The notes below the pieces were generated by a model. The model ran no database searches, was not told the DNA's origin, and saw only the letters and a program-made list of their open reading frames with translations. Below, piece by piece: positions 35,177-44,355 of a DNA stretch of 64,000 nt. Source of the DNA: Paenibacillus piscarius (lineage in GTDB: Bacteria; Bacillota; Bacilli; Paenibacillales; Paenibacillaceae). Position 1 is the first letter of the stretch. Each line of letters starts with the position of its first letter. Location: the NCBI RefSeq assembly GCF_022234545.1, contig NZ_JAIEUI010000016.1, positions 62,001 through 126,000 of the forward strand, given 5' to 3'. Position numbers and translations under genes: made by a program.

Positions 35177-35198
35177 ATGTTACTCATATAACATACCA
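35177..35198. promoter_or_regulatory. YtrA-type operator 1
   Basis: A 22-base palindrome: GTATGTTA at one end, TAACATAC at the other. It lies between the GntR start and the divergent operon. Reversed, it matches operator 2 at 20 of 22 bases. Confidence 0.75.
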
Positions 35199-35295
35199 CC
35201 ATAAAGGATGGACAACCAATTGTCAATCCACAGAATTATAGCTCCAGATGAACCGGGAATGCTCATATTGACAGCTGGAACTTTCATGTATTACA

Positions 35296-35317
35296 GTATG
35301 CTACATGAGTAACATAC
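35296..35317. promoter_or_regulatory. YtrA-type operator 2
   Basis: A 22-base palindrome, GTATGCTAC at one end and GTAACATAC at the other, followed by a further ACATAC. It precedes the ABC/FtsX operon by about 70 bases and is nearly identical to operator 1. Confidence 0.75.
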
Positions 35318-35385
35318 TAACATACTGAAGGCATAAATAACAGCCCCAGTCATGCGGTTGTAGACCTTTCAGAGAAGCAGAGGGG

Positions 35386-36102
35386 ATGGGAGCAGCAGTG
35401 AATAAGCTGATAGAATTCAAGAATGTAGCCAAGGAATATCAAGTAGGGGAGGTGACCATCCGGGCACTTGACGGTGTAGACTTCTCCATATCAGAAGGGG
35501 AGTTCGTCGTTGTACTGGGAGCAAGCGGAGCCGGCAAAAGCACGATTCTTAACATTCTGGGAGGTATGGATACGGCTACGTCAGGCCAGGTTCTTGTAGG
35601 CGGCCAGGATATTACGAAATACAGCGAGAAGAAGTTGACCCGCTACCGGGGGGAGAAGGTTGGCTTTGTGTTCCAGTTCTACAACCTCATTCCCAACTTG
35701 AATGCACTGGAGAATGTGGAATTTGCTGCTGAGGTATGCAAGGATCATCTGGATGCCAAGGAGATACTGCACAAGGTGGGGTTAAGCAGCCGGGAACGAA
35801 ATTTCCCGTCCCAGCTATCCGGGGGCGAGCAGCAGCGGGTGGCGATCGCCAGAGCCGTTGCCAAGAATCCGCTGCTGCTGCTCTGTGATGAACCTACCGG
35901 GGCACTTGATTATGTGACAGGCAAAGCCGTATTGAAGCTTCTGGAGGACTTGAACAGAGAGACGCATAAATGCATCGTGCTGGTCACGCATAATTCGGCG
36001 ATTGCCCAGATGGCGGACAAGATTATTAAGGTGAAGAGCGGCAGAATTGAGAGTATTACGATGAATGAACACAGACAAAGTGCTGAAGGGATTGAGTGGT
36101 GA
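35386..36102 (+). CDS. MacB/LolD-type ABC ATPase
   Basis: A 238-residue ATPase: Walker A GASGAGKST, signature LSGGEQQRVAIAR, Walker B LLLLCDEPTGALD, His in LVTHN. The QFYNLIPNLNALENV segment is typical of MacB/LolD/FtsE-like ATPases, which work with FtsX permeases by mechanotransmission. It starts at ATG 35386 or GTG 35398. The FtsX gene follows directly. It probably belongs to the regulon of the YtrA-type repressor. Confidence 0.9.
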   Translation: MGAAVNKLIEFKNVAKEYQVGEVTIRALDGVDFSISEGEFVVVLGASGAGKSTILNILGGMDTATSGQVLVGGQDITKYSEKKLTRYRGEKVGFVFQFYNLIPNLNALENVEFAAEVCKDHLDAKEILHKVGLSSRERNFPSQLSGGEQQRVAIARAVAKNPLLLLCDEPTGALDYVTGKAVLKLLEDLNRETHKCIVLVTHNSAIAQMADKIIKVKSGRIESITMNEHRQSAEGIEW

Positions 36103-36103
36103 G

Positions 36104-38428
36104 ATGAAGCTTCTGTTCAAGCTGTTCCGGGATATCAGACAGTCGCTGGGTCAGTTTTTCTCCTTCGTGCTGATTGTCGCAGTAGGTGCTTTTTTCTATA
36201 CAGGGCTGGCGTCCTTAAGCAATCATTTGAATGATTATACGAAGGCATATTTTGCTGAACACACATTAAGCGATTTGAACCTCTATTACACCAAGCTCCC
36301 GCCGGAGAGGCTCGCGCCGCTCAGCCAAGTGGAGGGCATCCATAAGCTGGAGGGAAGGTATACCTTCAATGCCACGGAGGCTTTTGACGGCTACCGTTCG
36401 ACACTTAGGATTCATTCCATCCCTGAGAATAATCAAATTAACACGCTGGCGATGCTGGAGGGAGGACTTCCGTCCGGGGCAAACGAGATTATATTGGATT
36501 CCCGTTATGCCGCCGAGCACGACTACGGAGTTGGAGATCACGTGAAGGTCCGCGTTCAAGACCAAGAGCTGACCTTCAGGATCAGCGGCTTAGGGGAAAA
36601 TGTGGAGCATGCGAAGAAGAATGAGACACAGGACCATAAGCATGAGGGCATTGCTTACGTCGGCGAGGCGGCTATCCCTGAGGTTGCAGGCGCCTTTTTC
36701 TACAATGAACTGCTGGTAAATGCCAAGGAAGGCTATGATGTGGATCAAATCGGCAAGTCCATAGAGGAGAAGTCCAAAGGACTGCAATATCTGGGCCAAG
36801 AGAGCAAGGAACGCTCGTTCAGCTATTCACGCCTGAAGGCCACGCTCCATAATAACGGGTTATTGAGCAAGGTCATTCCGCTGGTGCTCTTCCTGATCGA
36901 AGCGATTATCTTATTCCTGGCCATGTCCAGAATAATTGATTCCCAGCGGAACCAGGTCGGCATCATGAAGGCACTCGGTGTGAGCCGGAGAAGCATTATG
37001 CTTCATTACATGGGTTATCCCGTGCTGGTTGGAGTAGCAGGCTCGATTCTGGGATATATCCTCTCAGCGGTTGTATTTGTGCCCCTGATTACGGTATCGA
37101 ATGCAAGGTCGTTCACCCTGCCGGGTATACAATTTGACCTTCCGGTTAGCCTGATCTTTCCGCCCATGCTCGTCTCCAGCCTGTTCGGGATGTTCGCTTG
37201 TTATTTCAGCGGAAGGAGCCTGTTGAAGGAAAGTGCGTCACGGGCCATGCGCCCCAAGCCGCCCAGATCCATACGGCCCATACTCATCGAGCGGATTCCG
37301 GGTCTCTGGGGACGGCTGCCGTACAGGTACAAGCTGATTTTGCGGAATATTTTTCTGAATAAATATAAGGTTCTGGCAAGCTCGGCCGGGGTGATGGTCA
37401 GTACCGTACTGTTAATCACCGCCTTTGGCACCCAAGCCTCCCTGCAAAAGGTAGCCGGCCAGTTCCGGCAGGTGTACACCTATGACCTTCGTGTCGATTA
37501 TAAAGCGGGGGAGGCTGTGGCGGAACAGTCTCTTCCTTCAGGCATCAAAAGCCACTATGCGTTGTCCGCCTTCCCGATTGAACTAAAAAAGAACCAGCAG
37601 TCCGAAAAAGCGGAGCTGATCGTCACGGAGCGGGATAACCGGCTCATTCATTTCTATGATGACAAAGACCATCCCCTGCAGCAGGAGGACCATGGTGTAC
37701 TGGTGCCCAAATCGTATGCTGACCATTATAGTATTGCGAAGGGGGATACTATAAACATTGCATTTACCGCGCCTGAGCTGGATAACAAAACGGTAGAGAT
37801 GAAGGTGCTCGGCATTTCTACACAATACTCTAGCCCGGCTTTTTACATCACGCCAGATTACTTGGCAAGCTTCGGGGTCGTGTACACTCCTTCCACCTTG
37901 CTGGTGGAGGCTGATTCTCCGGGGGCTCTAACCGTTATGCGGAGCGAGTTCGGGAAAGATCCAAGGGTGGAAGGGATCTCAGGCAAGGATGAGCTGGAGA
38001 AGGAAGGCCGTTATATTTTGCAGCAAAACAGCTTTGTCTTCATTATGTTTATTGTTTGCGCGGTGATCCTGTCCTTCGGCGCGATCTACACGATCTCGTC
38101 GATCAATATGTATGAGAGGAACCGCGAGCTGGCGACGCTCAAGGTATTGGGCTATTACAGGAATCAGATCAACCGGCTTATTGTCCGGGAAAATATAATC
38201 ATTACCATGGTGGCCGTCATGTTCGCCCTGCTTATCTGCGGCTATGTGTATGAACTGGTCGTACAGGCGTTATCCAGCACTCACCAGCAAATCCCGGATC
38301 AATTAGGCCTTGCCAGCCTCCTGATGTCGGTAGTAGTTGCGTTCGCGCTTACCCTTATGGCTAACCTGCTGCTTAGACGCAAGGTGACCCGGATCAACAT
38401 GATCGAATCGCTTAAGGGCCTGGAATAA
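36104..38428 (+). CDS. FtsX-family ABC permease
   Basis: A protein of about 774 residues with two FtsX domains (each with about three to four membrane helices, around 275-375 and 650-770) and an extracytoplasmic domain after the first helix. ATG 36104 follows the ATPase stop by one base; an in-frame ATG at 36065 inside the ATPase gene has no ribosome site. Such permeases act in peptide resistance, envelope stress sensing or lipoprotein handling in Firmicutes. The substrate is unknown. Confidence 0.85.
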   Translation: MKLLFKLFRDIRQSLGQFFSFVLIVAVGAFFYTGLASLSNHLNDYTKAYFAEHTLSDLNLYYTKLPPERLAPLSQVEGIHKLEGRYTFNATEAFDGYRSTLRIHSIPENNQINTLAMLEGGLPSGANEIILDSRYAAEHDYGVGDHVKVRVQDQELTFRISGLGENVEHAKKNETQDHKHEGIAYVGEAAIPEVAGAFFYNELLVNAKEGYDVDQIGKSIEEKSKGLQYLGQESKERSFSYSRLKATLHNNGLLSKVIPLVLFLIEAIILFLAMSRIIDSQRNQVGIMKALGVSRRSIMLHYMGYPVLVGVAGSILGYILSAVVFVPLITVSNARSFTLPGIQFDLPVSLIFPPMLVSSLFGMFACYFSGRSLLKESASRAMRPKPPRSIRPILIERIPGLWGRLPYRYKLILRNIFLNKYKVLASSAGVMVSTVLLITAFGTQASLQKVAGQFRQVYTYDLRVDYKAGEAVAEQSLPSGIKSHYALSAFPIELKKNQQSEKAELIVTERDNRLIHFYDDKDHPLQQEDHGVLVPKSYADHYSIAKGDTINIAFTAPELDNKTVEMKVLGISTQYSSPAFYITPDYLASFGVVYTPSTLLVEADSPGALTVMRSEFGKDPRVEGISGKDELEKEGRYILQQNSFVFIMFIVCAVILSFGAIYTISSINMYERNRELATLKVLGYYRNQINRLIVRENIIITMVAVMFALLICGYVYELVVQALSSTHQQIPDQLGLASLLMSVVVAFALTLMANLLLRRKVTRINMIESLKGLE

Positions 38429-38533
38429 CATCGGTGCTCCTCTAAATGTAATCATTCGATTCCCCCAACACCGTATCCCTATAACACAAATGCGTTCCTG
38501 TGCGGAGGCAGCGAATTCTGATAGGGTAGATAG

Positions 38534-38547
38534 CGTAAACGCTTTCA
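38534..38547 (-). promoter_or_regulatory. CcpA cre site
   Basis: On the minus strand TGAAAGCGTTTACG, one base from the consensus TGWAANCGNTNWCA. It lies 24 bases before the start of the secreted glycan-active protein and would mediate glucose repression. Confidence 0.6.
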
Positions 38548-38570
38548 CATAAGGACAGGAGGGCATCAGG

Positions 38571-41273
38571 ATGAAAAAACGTTACAGGTGGCGGAGTGTG
38601 TTGGCGAGGTGGGTCGTGTGCTTGCTAACGGTGAATGTGATCGCTGCCCCGGTAGGGGAGTTTGCAGGCCAGCCGCTAAGCGGCAGGGCATCCGCAGATC
38701 CGGCAGCATCAACCTTTGAGTCGAGGGCTGCGGCTTTGCTGGAGTATTTCGACACGCATTCCCCGGAGGAGGCACCGATCCAGAACGGGGTGGATAACCG
38801 GTATAAGAATTATGCGAAGTATCATACCTGGATTGCCGAAGCCAGCCTGGAGCTGGGCAACCTCAGCCGGGGGCTGGAGATGGCAGAAGAGGCGCTTACG
38901 CGGACCAGCGATATCTTCGATTTCTATTCAGCGATGGACAGCTATCTGCGGTATAAGGACCTGTATACCCCGGAGATGCGGGAGCTGGCGAAGACGGTCA
39001 TCGGCGGGCATCCCTCCGGAGCTTACGATGGCGGATCGACGGAGAATCATCATCTGATGCATTCGGTGGCCCGCTATTTAGCCGGGCAGGAGTGGCCGGA
39101 GGTGGCGGATCATGTAGGGGCGAATAAAGGGAGGGACTGGCTGCTGGCGTTCTTCGACCGGGTGCCGTGCGAAGGAATTATGGAGCAGGATTCGTCCACC
39201 TATATGCCCACTTATACCAGCGCCCTGCTGTCACTGATCGATCATGCTACTGACAATGAGATGCGCACCAAGGCGAAGCTGACCTATGACTGGCTGCTGG
39301 CCCAGTGGGCGCCGGAGTGGCTGAAGGGCTATCATGTGACGTCCAGCTTCCGCATGTCCACGCCGGAGTTCGAGCCTAAGCATCCGTCGGAGAGCCTGAT
39401 TGTGGGCTGGCTGTACTTCGGCGGGGAGCAGCCGGCCACCTTCATGCGCTTCCTGGAATCGAACAACGAATGGTACCCGGACGGCATCTTCGCGATCTCA
39501 GCGGCGATCTCCAGCTACCGTCCCCCGGCGGCGGTGACGGCCGCTGCGCTGGAGCGGACGGCAGATTATGTACACCGCGAGACCTCGGATGTGGGCGGCG
39601 ACAACGCTGAAGGCTTCAAGCGCTATACTTACATCAACAAGGAGTATGGAGTGACCAGTACCTACAATGGCTACGGCGGCGGGCCGCTCTACCGGGATCA
39701 GGTGCATGAGGGACAGGTGAAGTGGGTGTCGGACCAGCCGAACAGCACCTTTTTCATCAATCAGCCGATCAAGGATACGTCGAATGCCAACGTGCAGGGA
39801 CAGCTCCGGGTGGATGGGGCGACGGGCAATCTGCAGACCTTACAGTATAAGGGCACTCAGGTATCTGTGGTCAAAATGAAATCGAGTGACGCGTTCCCGT
39901 ACCTGCGCGGGCTGGTCTCCAAAACAGCGCTGAACGCGGTGCTGGAGCAGGACGGCTGGATCTTCATGGATGCCGGTCCGGTCTATATCGCGGCGAAAAT
40001 GACGGCCGGCTCGTATGCCTTCTTCGAGGATGATGGCCGCTACCGGTGGTTCAAGAATACGGCGCTGCAAAACGGCATCATCATCGAGACCGCACCTGAG
40101 GCGGATTATATTGATCTGCAGGACTTTGCCGATGCGGTCAAGCTGCTGCCGGTCGATGCTTCGGGCGTGTCTGCGGCAAATCCGAGCCTGACCTTCACGA
40201 ACCTGGAGGGCAAGGTGATGAAGATCACTTACGGCGGAACGCGAAGTGTGGACGGTGCCGCTTATGATTACGCCAACTGGCCGCTGCTCGACAATCCGTG
40301 GATGCAGCAGGAGCGTCAGGGAGTGCTGACCCTTCAGACGGGAAGCGGAACCTGCACCTATAATTACGCAGCGTGGACTACGACCTGTCCCTCCGGGACC
40401 CCTGCCGAGCCGGACCTCGTGGTGAACCGGATTGGCTGGACGCCGGATAACCCGGCAACGGGAGACAGTGTGGTACTGGAGGCAGAGGTGCAGAATCTGG
40501 GCACGGCAGCCATTCCAGCCGGCAGTGGGGCGGTGCTGCAATTCAATGTGAATGGGGCATTGGCTGCCACGGTATCGCTCCCTGCACTTCAGCCTGGGGA
40601 AAAGGCCGCGGTATCGGCAGGCAGCTCGCAGAGCTGGCTGCCTCCGGCGGCGGGAACCTACACGGTCACGGCGGTTGCAGACGCTGGCGGACAGCTTGCC
40701 GAAGCGCAGGAATTTAACAACACGCGCATAAGCAAGCTTGTGCTGTGGAACACGGCCTTTGCCGATTCATTCGACAGCGGTGCAGCGGCCGGATGGAGCA
40801 CCGCAGGCGGACCGTGGACGGTTAGCGTATCAGAGTCAGTCTACCGCGCGGGCGGACTGAACGGCTTGCAGCTGGCTTCCTATGCCGGAAGCGGCTGGAG
40901 TAATTATTTTGTTAAAACTGATATGCGTATAGATGGCGTTGGTAGCGGTGCTACACCGTCGGCGGGACTGGTGGGGCGTTATCAGGATGCTAACAATATG
41001 TACTATCTGCGCTATAACTGGACGACTGCACAGCTTCAACTGCTGAAGCTTGTGAACGGGCAGAACACGGTCCTGCGCAGCGTCAGCCAGACCATAGACA
41101 GCGGCAGCTGGCATACCCTGGGGCTAAGATTCGAGGGCACGACAATCACAGCCTATCTGGATGGGCTGCAGCGATTCAGCCTTGTGGATGCGAGTCTAGC
41201 CAGTGGAGGCCTCGGCCTGCGCGCGTTCAATGCAGCGGCTTCCTTCGACAATGTGCTGGTGCAGACGCCATAA
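38571..41273 (+). CDS. Secreted toroid-fold glycan-active protein
   Basis: A 900-residue protein. Signal peptide to about residue 42 (ending RASADP). The catalytic-looking part, about 45-600, is rich in helices (ENHHLMHSVARYL) and then beta-rich, the outline of an alpha/alpha-toroid polysaccharide lyase or hydrolase. His-His and Tyr/Asn residues fit a lyase, but I cannot name the family. A CARDB domain follows (PDLVVNRIGWTPDNP, then EAQEFNNTR), about 608-715. The C-terminus, about 720-900, is a concanavalin-like sandwich (SGWSNYFVKTDMRI, then GLVGRYQDANNMYYLRYN), like carbohydrate-binding or 3-keto-disaccharide hydrolase-type domains. A cre site upstream supports a catabolic role. The substrate is unknown. 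Confidence 0.7.
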   Translation: MKKRYRWRSVLARWVVCLLTVNVIAAPVGEFAGQPLSGRASADPAASTFESRAAALLEYFDTHSPEEAPIQNGVDNRYKNYAKYHTWIAEASLELGNLSRGLEMAEEALTRTSDIFDFYSAMDSYLRYKDLYTPEMRELAKTVIGGHPSGAYDGGSTENHHLMHSVARYLAGQEWPEVADHVGANKGRDWLLAFFDRVPCEGIMEQDSSTYMPTYTSALLSLIDHATDNEMRTKAKLTYDWLLAQWAPEWLKGYHVTSSFRMSTPEFEPKHPSESLIVGWLYFGGEQPATFMRFLESNNEWYPDGIFAISAAISSYRPPAAVTAAALERTADYVHRETSDVGGDNAEGFKRYTYINKEYGVTSTYNGYGGGPLYRDQVHEGQVKWVSDQPNSTFFINQPIKDTSNANVQGQLRVDGATGNLQTLQYKGTQVSVVKMKSSDAFPYLRGLVSKTALNAVLEQDGWIFMDAGPVYIAAKMTAGSYAFFEDDGRYRWFKNTALQNGIIIETAPEADYIDLQDFADAVKLLPVDASGVSAANPSLTFTNLEGKVMKITYGGTRSVDGAAYDYANWPLLDNPWMQQERQGVLTLQTGSGTCTYNYAAWTTTCPSGTPAEPDLVVNRIGWTPDNPATGDSVVLEAEVQNLGTAAIPAGSGAVLQFNVNGALAATVSLPALQPGEKAAVSAGSSQSWLPPAAGTYTVTAVADAGGQLAEAQEFNNTRISKLVLWNTAFADSFDSGAAAGWSTAGGPWTVSVSESVYRAGGLNGLQLASYAGSGWSNYFVKTDMRIDGVGSGATPSAGLVGRYQDANNMYYLRYNWTTAQLQLLKLVNGQNTVLRSVSQTIDSGSWHTLGLRFEGTTITAYLDGLQRFSLVDASLASGGLGLRAFNAAASFDNVLVQTP

Positions 41274-41349
41274 CAGAAGATTCAGGTTCATAGAAATAGA
41301 GGCAGGCGGGCAGACAGCCCGGGGCCTGCGGCAGTAAGATGCAAGGCGC

Positions 41350-41402
41350 AAGGCGCGGCACCCTTCCCGGTTTGACCGGTGAACGCGGCTGCGCCTTTTT
41401 CC
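41350..41402 (+). terminator. Terminator after the secreted protein
   Basis: AAGGCGC pairs with GCGCCTT, with GC-rich inner arms, followed by TTTTT. It lies just before the promoter of the kinase gene, which has TATAGT near 41430. Confidence 0.75.
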
Positions 41403-41468
41403 CGTTTCCGCATCTTTAGCCTCGTATGCTATAGTGGGGGTATTGAAGCGGATACAGGGGGCTGGGGG

Positions 41469-43433
41469 ATGTTCTTTTTCATAGTAATGCTTGTGTGTTT
41501 CGGTGTGTTCGTAGCGCTTGCTTATATATTCAATGCGAAGCATAAGATCGTGATGCCGCTGGTCAGCGCGGTGGCGGTCAGTATGCTCGTTCAGGTGCTG
41601 GAGCAATTCTACATGAGCAGCATCATTGTTGTGGCGTTCATTCTGTACTTCATCATAAGCAGCATCAGGACCTTCAAGCATGAACAGTTCCAGCTGATGG
41701 TGGCGATCCTATTCAGCACATCCGTCGTAACCCTGGTTCTGACCTCCACCTACTTCAAGCAGCCCGTGGTTCCCTCCGAAGCGGAGATGGTCAGGGTGAT
41801 GTTTATCTACTATCCGCTGCTGATTCTATTTATCTCCTGTTATACCTACATGCTGCTTAGCGTGTTCAATTTCAAGCTGCTGCAGTCCGGGAACCCGCTC
41901 GGGTATGTGATGGGGAAGGTGCGCGGCTTCAGGCGTATGATCCGTCTGCTCTGGATCGCGTCGCGCAAAGGATTGAATCATCTGCTCCAGCAGGATCACG
42001 CGAAGCTGCCGCAGGTGATCGCTGCCATTCTGGATAACATGGGCGGAGTCTTCGTGAAGTTCGGGCAGGTGCTGTCGACGAAGAAGGATATGCTGCCTGC
42101 ACCATACATCGAAGCGTTCTCCAGCCTGCACGACCAGGTTAAGCCGCTTAGCCGGAAGGAGCTGAAGGAGATCATCGACAGCCGGATCGGCGATCTGGAG
42201 GAGACGTATGAAGACTTCGGGATGGAGCCCATTGCAGCGGCTTCGATCGGGCAGGTGCACCTGGCGCGGCTGAAGTCCACGGGCGAGAAGGTCGTCGTCA
42301 AAATCCTGCGGCCGGATGTGAAGCAGAAGATGAGCGTGGATCTGGATCTATTAATCCAATTCGTGACCCGGCTCTCCGAACGCTCCGCCAAAATCCGGCG
42401 ACTCGGCTTAATCCAGCTCGCTGAAGGCTTCAAAACGAATCTGATCGAAGAAACCGACTTCGACATCGAAGCGCTGAATACCAATCTGCTGCGCCAGGCG
42501 TTCCAGGAGCATGATATTCCGATCCAAGTGCCGAAGATCTACGCCGAGTATTCGACCAAGCAGATTCTGACCATGGAATATATTGAAGGGCAGCGCTTCA
42601 CTCAGAAGGTGACCAGCGAGGTGTCTGAAATGATCATGCACGCGTTCCTGCAGCAGATTCTGATGATCGGCATCTTCCATGCTGACCCGCATCCCGGCAA
42701 TCTAATGCTGACCAAGGACGGGAAGGTGGCGCTGATTGACTTCGGCTCCGTGGGCTATCTGACGGAGGAGGAGCGGGGCGGGATGCTCAACTTCCTGATG
42801 GGCTACAGCCGGAAGGATACGAAGCAGATGGCTCAGGGCCTGACCGGAGTCTGTGAAGAAGGGGAGCTGCTGGATGTGCGGATGATCGAGCGGCGCCTCG
42901 GCAGGCTTTTGTCCGAAGCCTCATTCTCCCCTGATCCGACCAGTGTGATGATGAGACGGCTGATGTCGATGATTACCGAGCTGGGTATGTCCCTGAAGCC
43001 GACGGTAGCCGGGGCCTTCCGGGCGATTATTACCGTGGACGGAACGCTGTCCTCTGTAGATGAGTCGTACTCCTTATCGGCAGCGAGCCAGTCCTTCGCA
43101 GACCAGATGGATCAGGGAGAGATCGTCAAGGAACAGTTGGGCAAGGTGAAGGGGCGGCTGGAGGACTATATCCCGAAGCTGCTGGAGCTGCCGCTGCTGA
43201 AGGAGAACCGGATTACACTGGCGCGTGAGGACAATCATAGCCTGACGGATTTCGTGGGGACGCTGACGGTCGGGATTTTCACGGTGATCTGTATGGTAAT
43301 CATGCTGGCAAGCTTCTGGATGCAGGGGGAGATTATGCGGTTTGTCCTCGCTCCCTTATCGATGGCAGGCTTCGGCACGGGGATGATTATTCTGATGATG
43401 TCCGTGATTAAGCAGTTGAAACCTAAGGGGTAG
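41469..43433 (+). CDS. AarF/UbiB/ABC1-family kinase-like protein
   Basis: A protein of about 654 residues. The N-terminus carries several hydrophobic helices (MFFFIVMLVCFGVFVAL onward, to about 130), then an ABC1-kinase domain from about 185 to 470: an Ala-rich loop AAASIGQVHLAR, the Lys in VVVKILRP, and the catalytic segment FHADPHPGNLMLTKDG and VALIDFGSVG. Two C-terminal membrane helices follow. ATG 41469 behind GGCTGGGGG is chosen; the frame is open 90 bases further up without a ribosome site. Family members act on isoprenoid lipids such as quinones. The role here is inferred from the family. Confidence 0.87.
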   Translation: MFFFIVMLVCFGVFVALAYIFNAKHKIVMPLVSAVAVSMLVQVLEQFYMSSIIVVAFILYFIISSIRTFKHEQFQLMVAILFSTSVVTLVLTSTYFKQPVVPSEAEMVRVMFIYYPLLILFISCYTYMLLSVFNFKLLQSGNPLGYVMGKVRGFRRMIRLLWIASRKGLNHLLQQDHAKLPQVIAAILDNMGGVFVKFGQVLSTKKDMLPAPYIEAFSSLHDQVKPLSRKELKEIIDSRIGDLEETYEDFGMEPIAAASIGQVHLARLKSTGEKVVVKILRPDVKQKMSVDLDLLIQFVTRLSERSAKIRRLGLIQLAEGFKTNLIEETDFDIEALNTNLLRQAFQEHDIPIQVPKIYAEYSTKQILTMEYIEGQRFTQKVTSEVSEMIMHAFLQQILMIGIFHADPHPGNLMLTKDGKVALIDFGSVGYLTEEERGGMLNFLMGYSRKDTKQMAQGLTGVCEEGELLDVRMIERRLGRLLSEASFSPDPTSVMMRRLMSMITELGMSLKPTVAGAFRAIITVDGTLSSVDESYSLSAASQSFADQMDQGEIVKEQLGKVKGRLEDYIPKLLELPLLKENRITLAREDNHSLTDFVGTLTVGIFTVICMVIMLASFWMQGEIMRFVLAPLSMAGFGTGMIILMMSVIKQLKPKG

Positions 43434-43448
43434 AGGAGGGAAGAGAGG

Positions 43449-43970
43449 ATGGGGAGCTTACTCTCGAACAAGAAGAGAATACGCGGCTGGAAGCGCAGGG
43501 TGAAGCAGATTGACCAGTGGAAAAAATGGTTCATGCATCTCGACCTGGAGGAGCTGCAAACCACGCAGCGGGATTATGTGAAGCTGTGGATCGACCCCTT
43601 CTACAGGTTGAACCGGCGCAATCCGCCAGTGTGGTATTCCCGCCTGCTGCTGGAGGCGATGATCGAGGTATACCATTCCTGGTCCCGGCAGATGGAGAGT
43701 CTCAATGAACCCTTTTATCTGCGAATCTGGTTCTATCATCCGAACTTCATCCAGTCGCAGCTTGTGGTTGCCTTTCGGGATGCGCTGCATTTCTACGATA
43801 ATACCTTCGAGGCAGGAAGCGGGAGCCAGACGTTCCCCCGGGATCTGTACGGAACGGTGCCCGGTCTGCAGGACTTCACGTGGGAGCCGGCCGTTGAGCC
43901 GGAGCCTTATTGTCTGCCCGGACAGCCGCAAGCGAAAGCGGCACAGGTATGGTTAGGCAGAATAGAATAG
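43449..43970 (+). CDS. Hypothetical protein next to the kinase
   Basis: A 173-residue soluble protein, basic at the start (KKRIRGWKRRVKQID) and rich in aromatic residues in the middle (FYLRIWFYHPNFIQSQLVV). It begins 15 bases after the kinase stop with a GGAGG-type ribosome site, so it is probably in the same operon. I do not recognise a domain. Its Trp/Tyr-rich middle suggests a ligand pocket or partner surface, perhaps for the kinase. Confidence 0.7.
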   Translation: MGSLLSNKKRIRGWKRRVKQIDQWKKWFMHLDLEELQTTQRDYVKLWIDPFYRLNRRNPPVWYSRLLLEAMIEVYHSWSRQMESLNEPFYLRIWFYHPNFIQSQLVVAFRDALHFYDNTFEAGSGSQTFPRDLYGTVPGLQDFTWEPAVEPEPYCLPGQPQAKAAQVWLGRIE

Positions 43971-43988
43971 CGATGTATGCTGAAGAAG

Positions 43989-44020
43989 GCCTCAGAGACT
44001 TTGCTCTGAGGCTATTCTTG
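43989..44020 (+). terminator. Terminator of the kinase operon
   Basis: GCCTCAGAG pairs with CTCTGAGGC, followed by TATTCTTGTTT. Confidence 0.8.
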
Positions 44021-44064
44021 TTTGGGGAAGTATGGGCTACAATGGCGGCGGTTGAGGCATCTGG

Positions 44065-44303
44065 GCCAAATGTAATCGAAAAACCGATTACAATGGGACT
44101 GGGATCGGCGCGTAGGCCAAATGTAATCGAAAAACCGATTACAATGGGACCGGAGTCGGCACGTAAGCCAAATGTAATCGAAAAACCGATTACAATGGGA
44201 CCGGAGTCGGCGCGTGAGCCAAATGTAATCGAAAAACCGATTACAATGGGACCGGAGTCGGCACGTAAGCCAAATGTAATCGAAAAACCGATTACATTTG
44301 GAC
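44065..44303. repeat. 51-bp tandem repeat of hairpins, five copies
   Basis: GCCAAATGTAATCG starts at 44065, 44116, 44167, 44218 and 44269, exactly 51 bases apart. Each unit holds the inverted repeat TGTAATCG-AAAAAC-CGATTACA. The last copy has a longer, 13-base stem (CCAAATGTAATCG / CGATTACATTTGG). Units differ only at a few spacer bases. Because 51 is a multiple of three, frames stay open on both strands, but there is no ribosome site and both readings are low-complexity, so no protein is called. It lies between a terminator and the convergent end of cluster B. Confidence 0.85.
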
Positions 44304-44355
44304 TGTGTACGTCACATAGACTGTACATGTATCGCAGGTTGTGCCGGATGTATTC

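Noticed and set aside
44065..44303. CRISPR-like array
   Set aside because: The segments between palindromes are repeats too, not unique spacers, and no cas genes are present.
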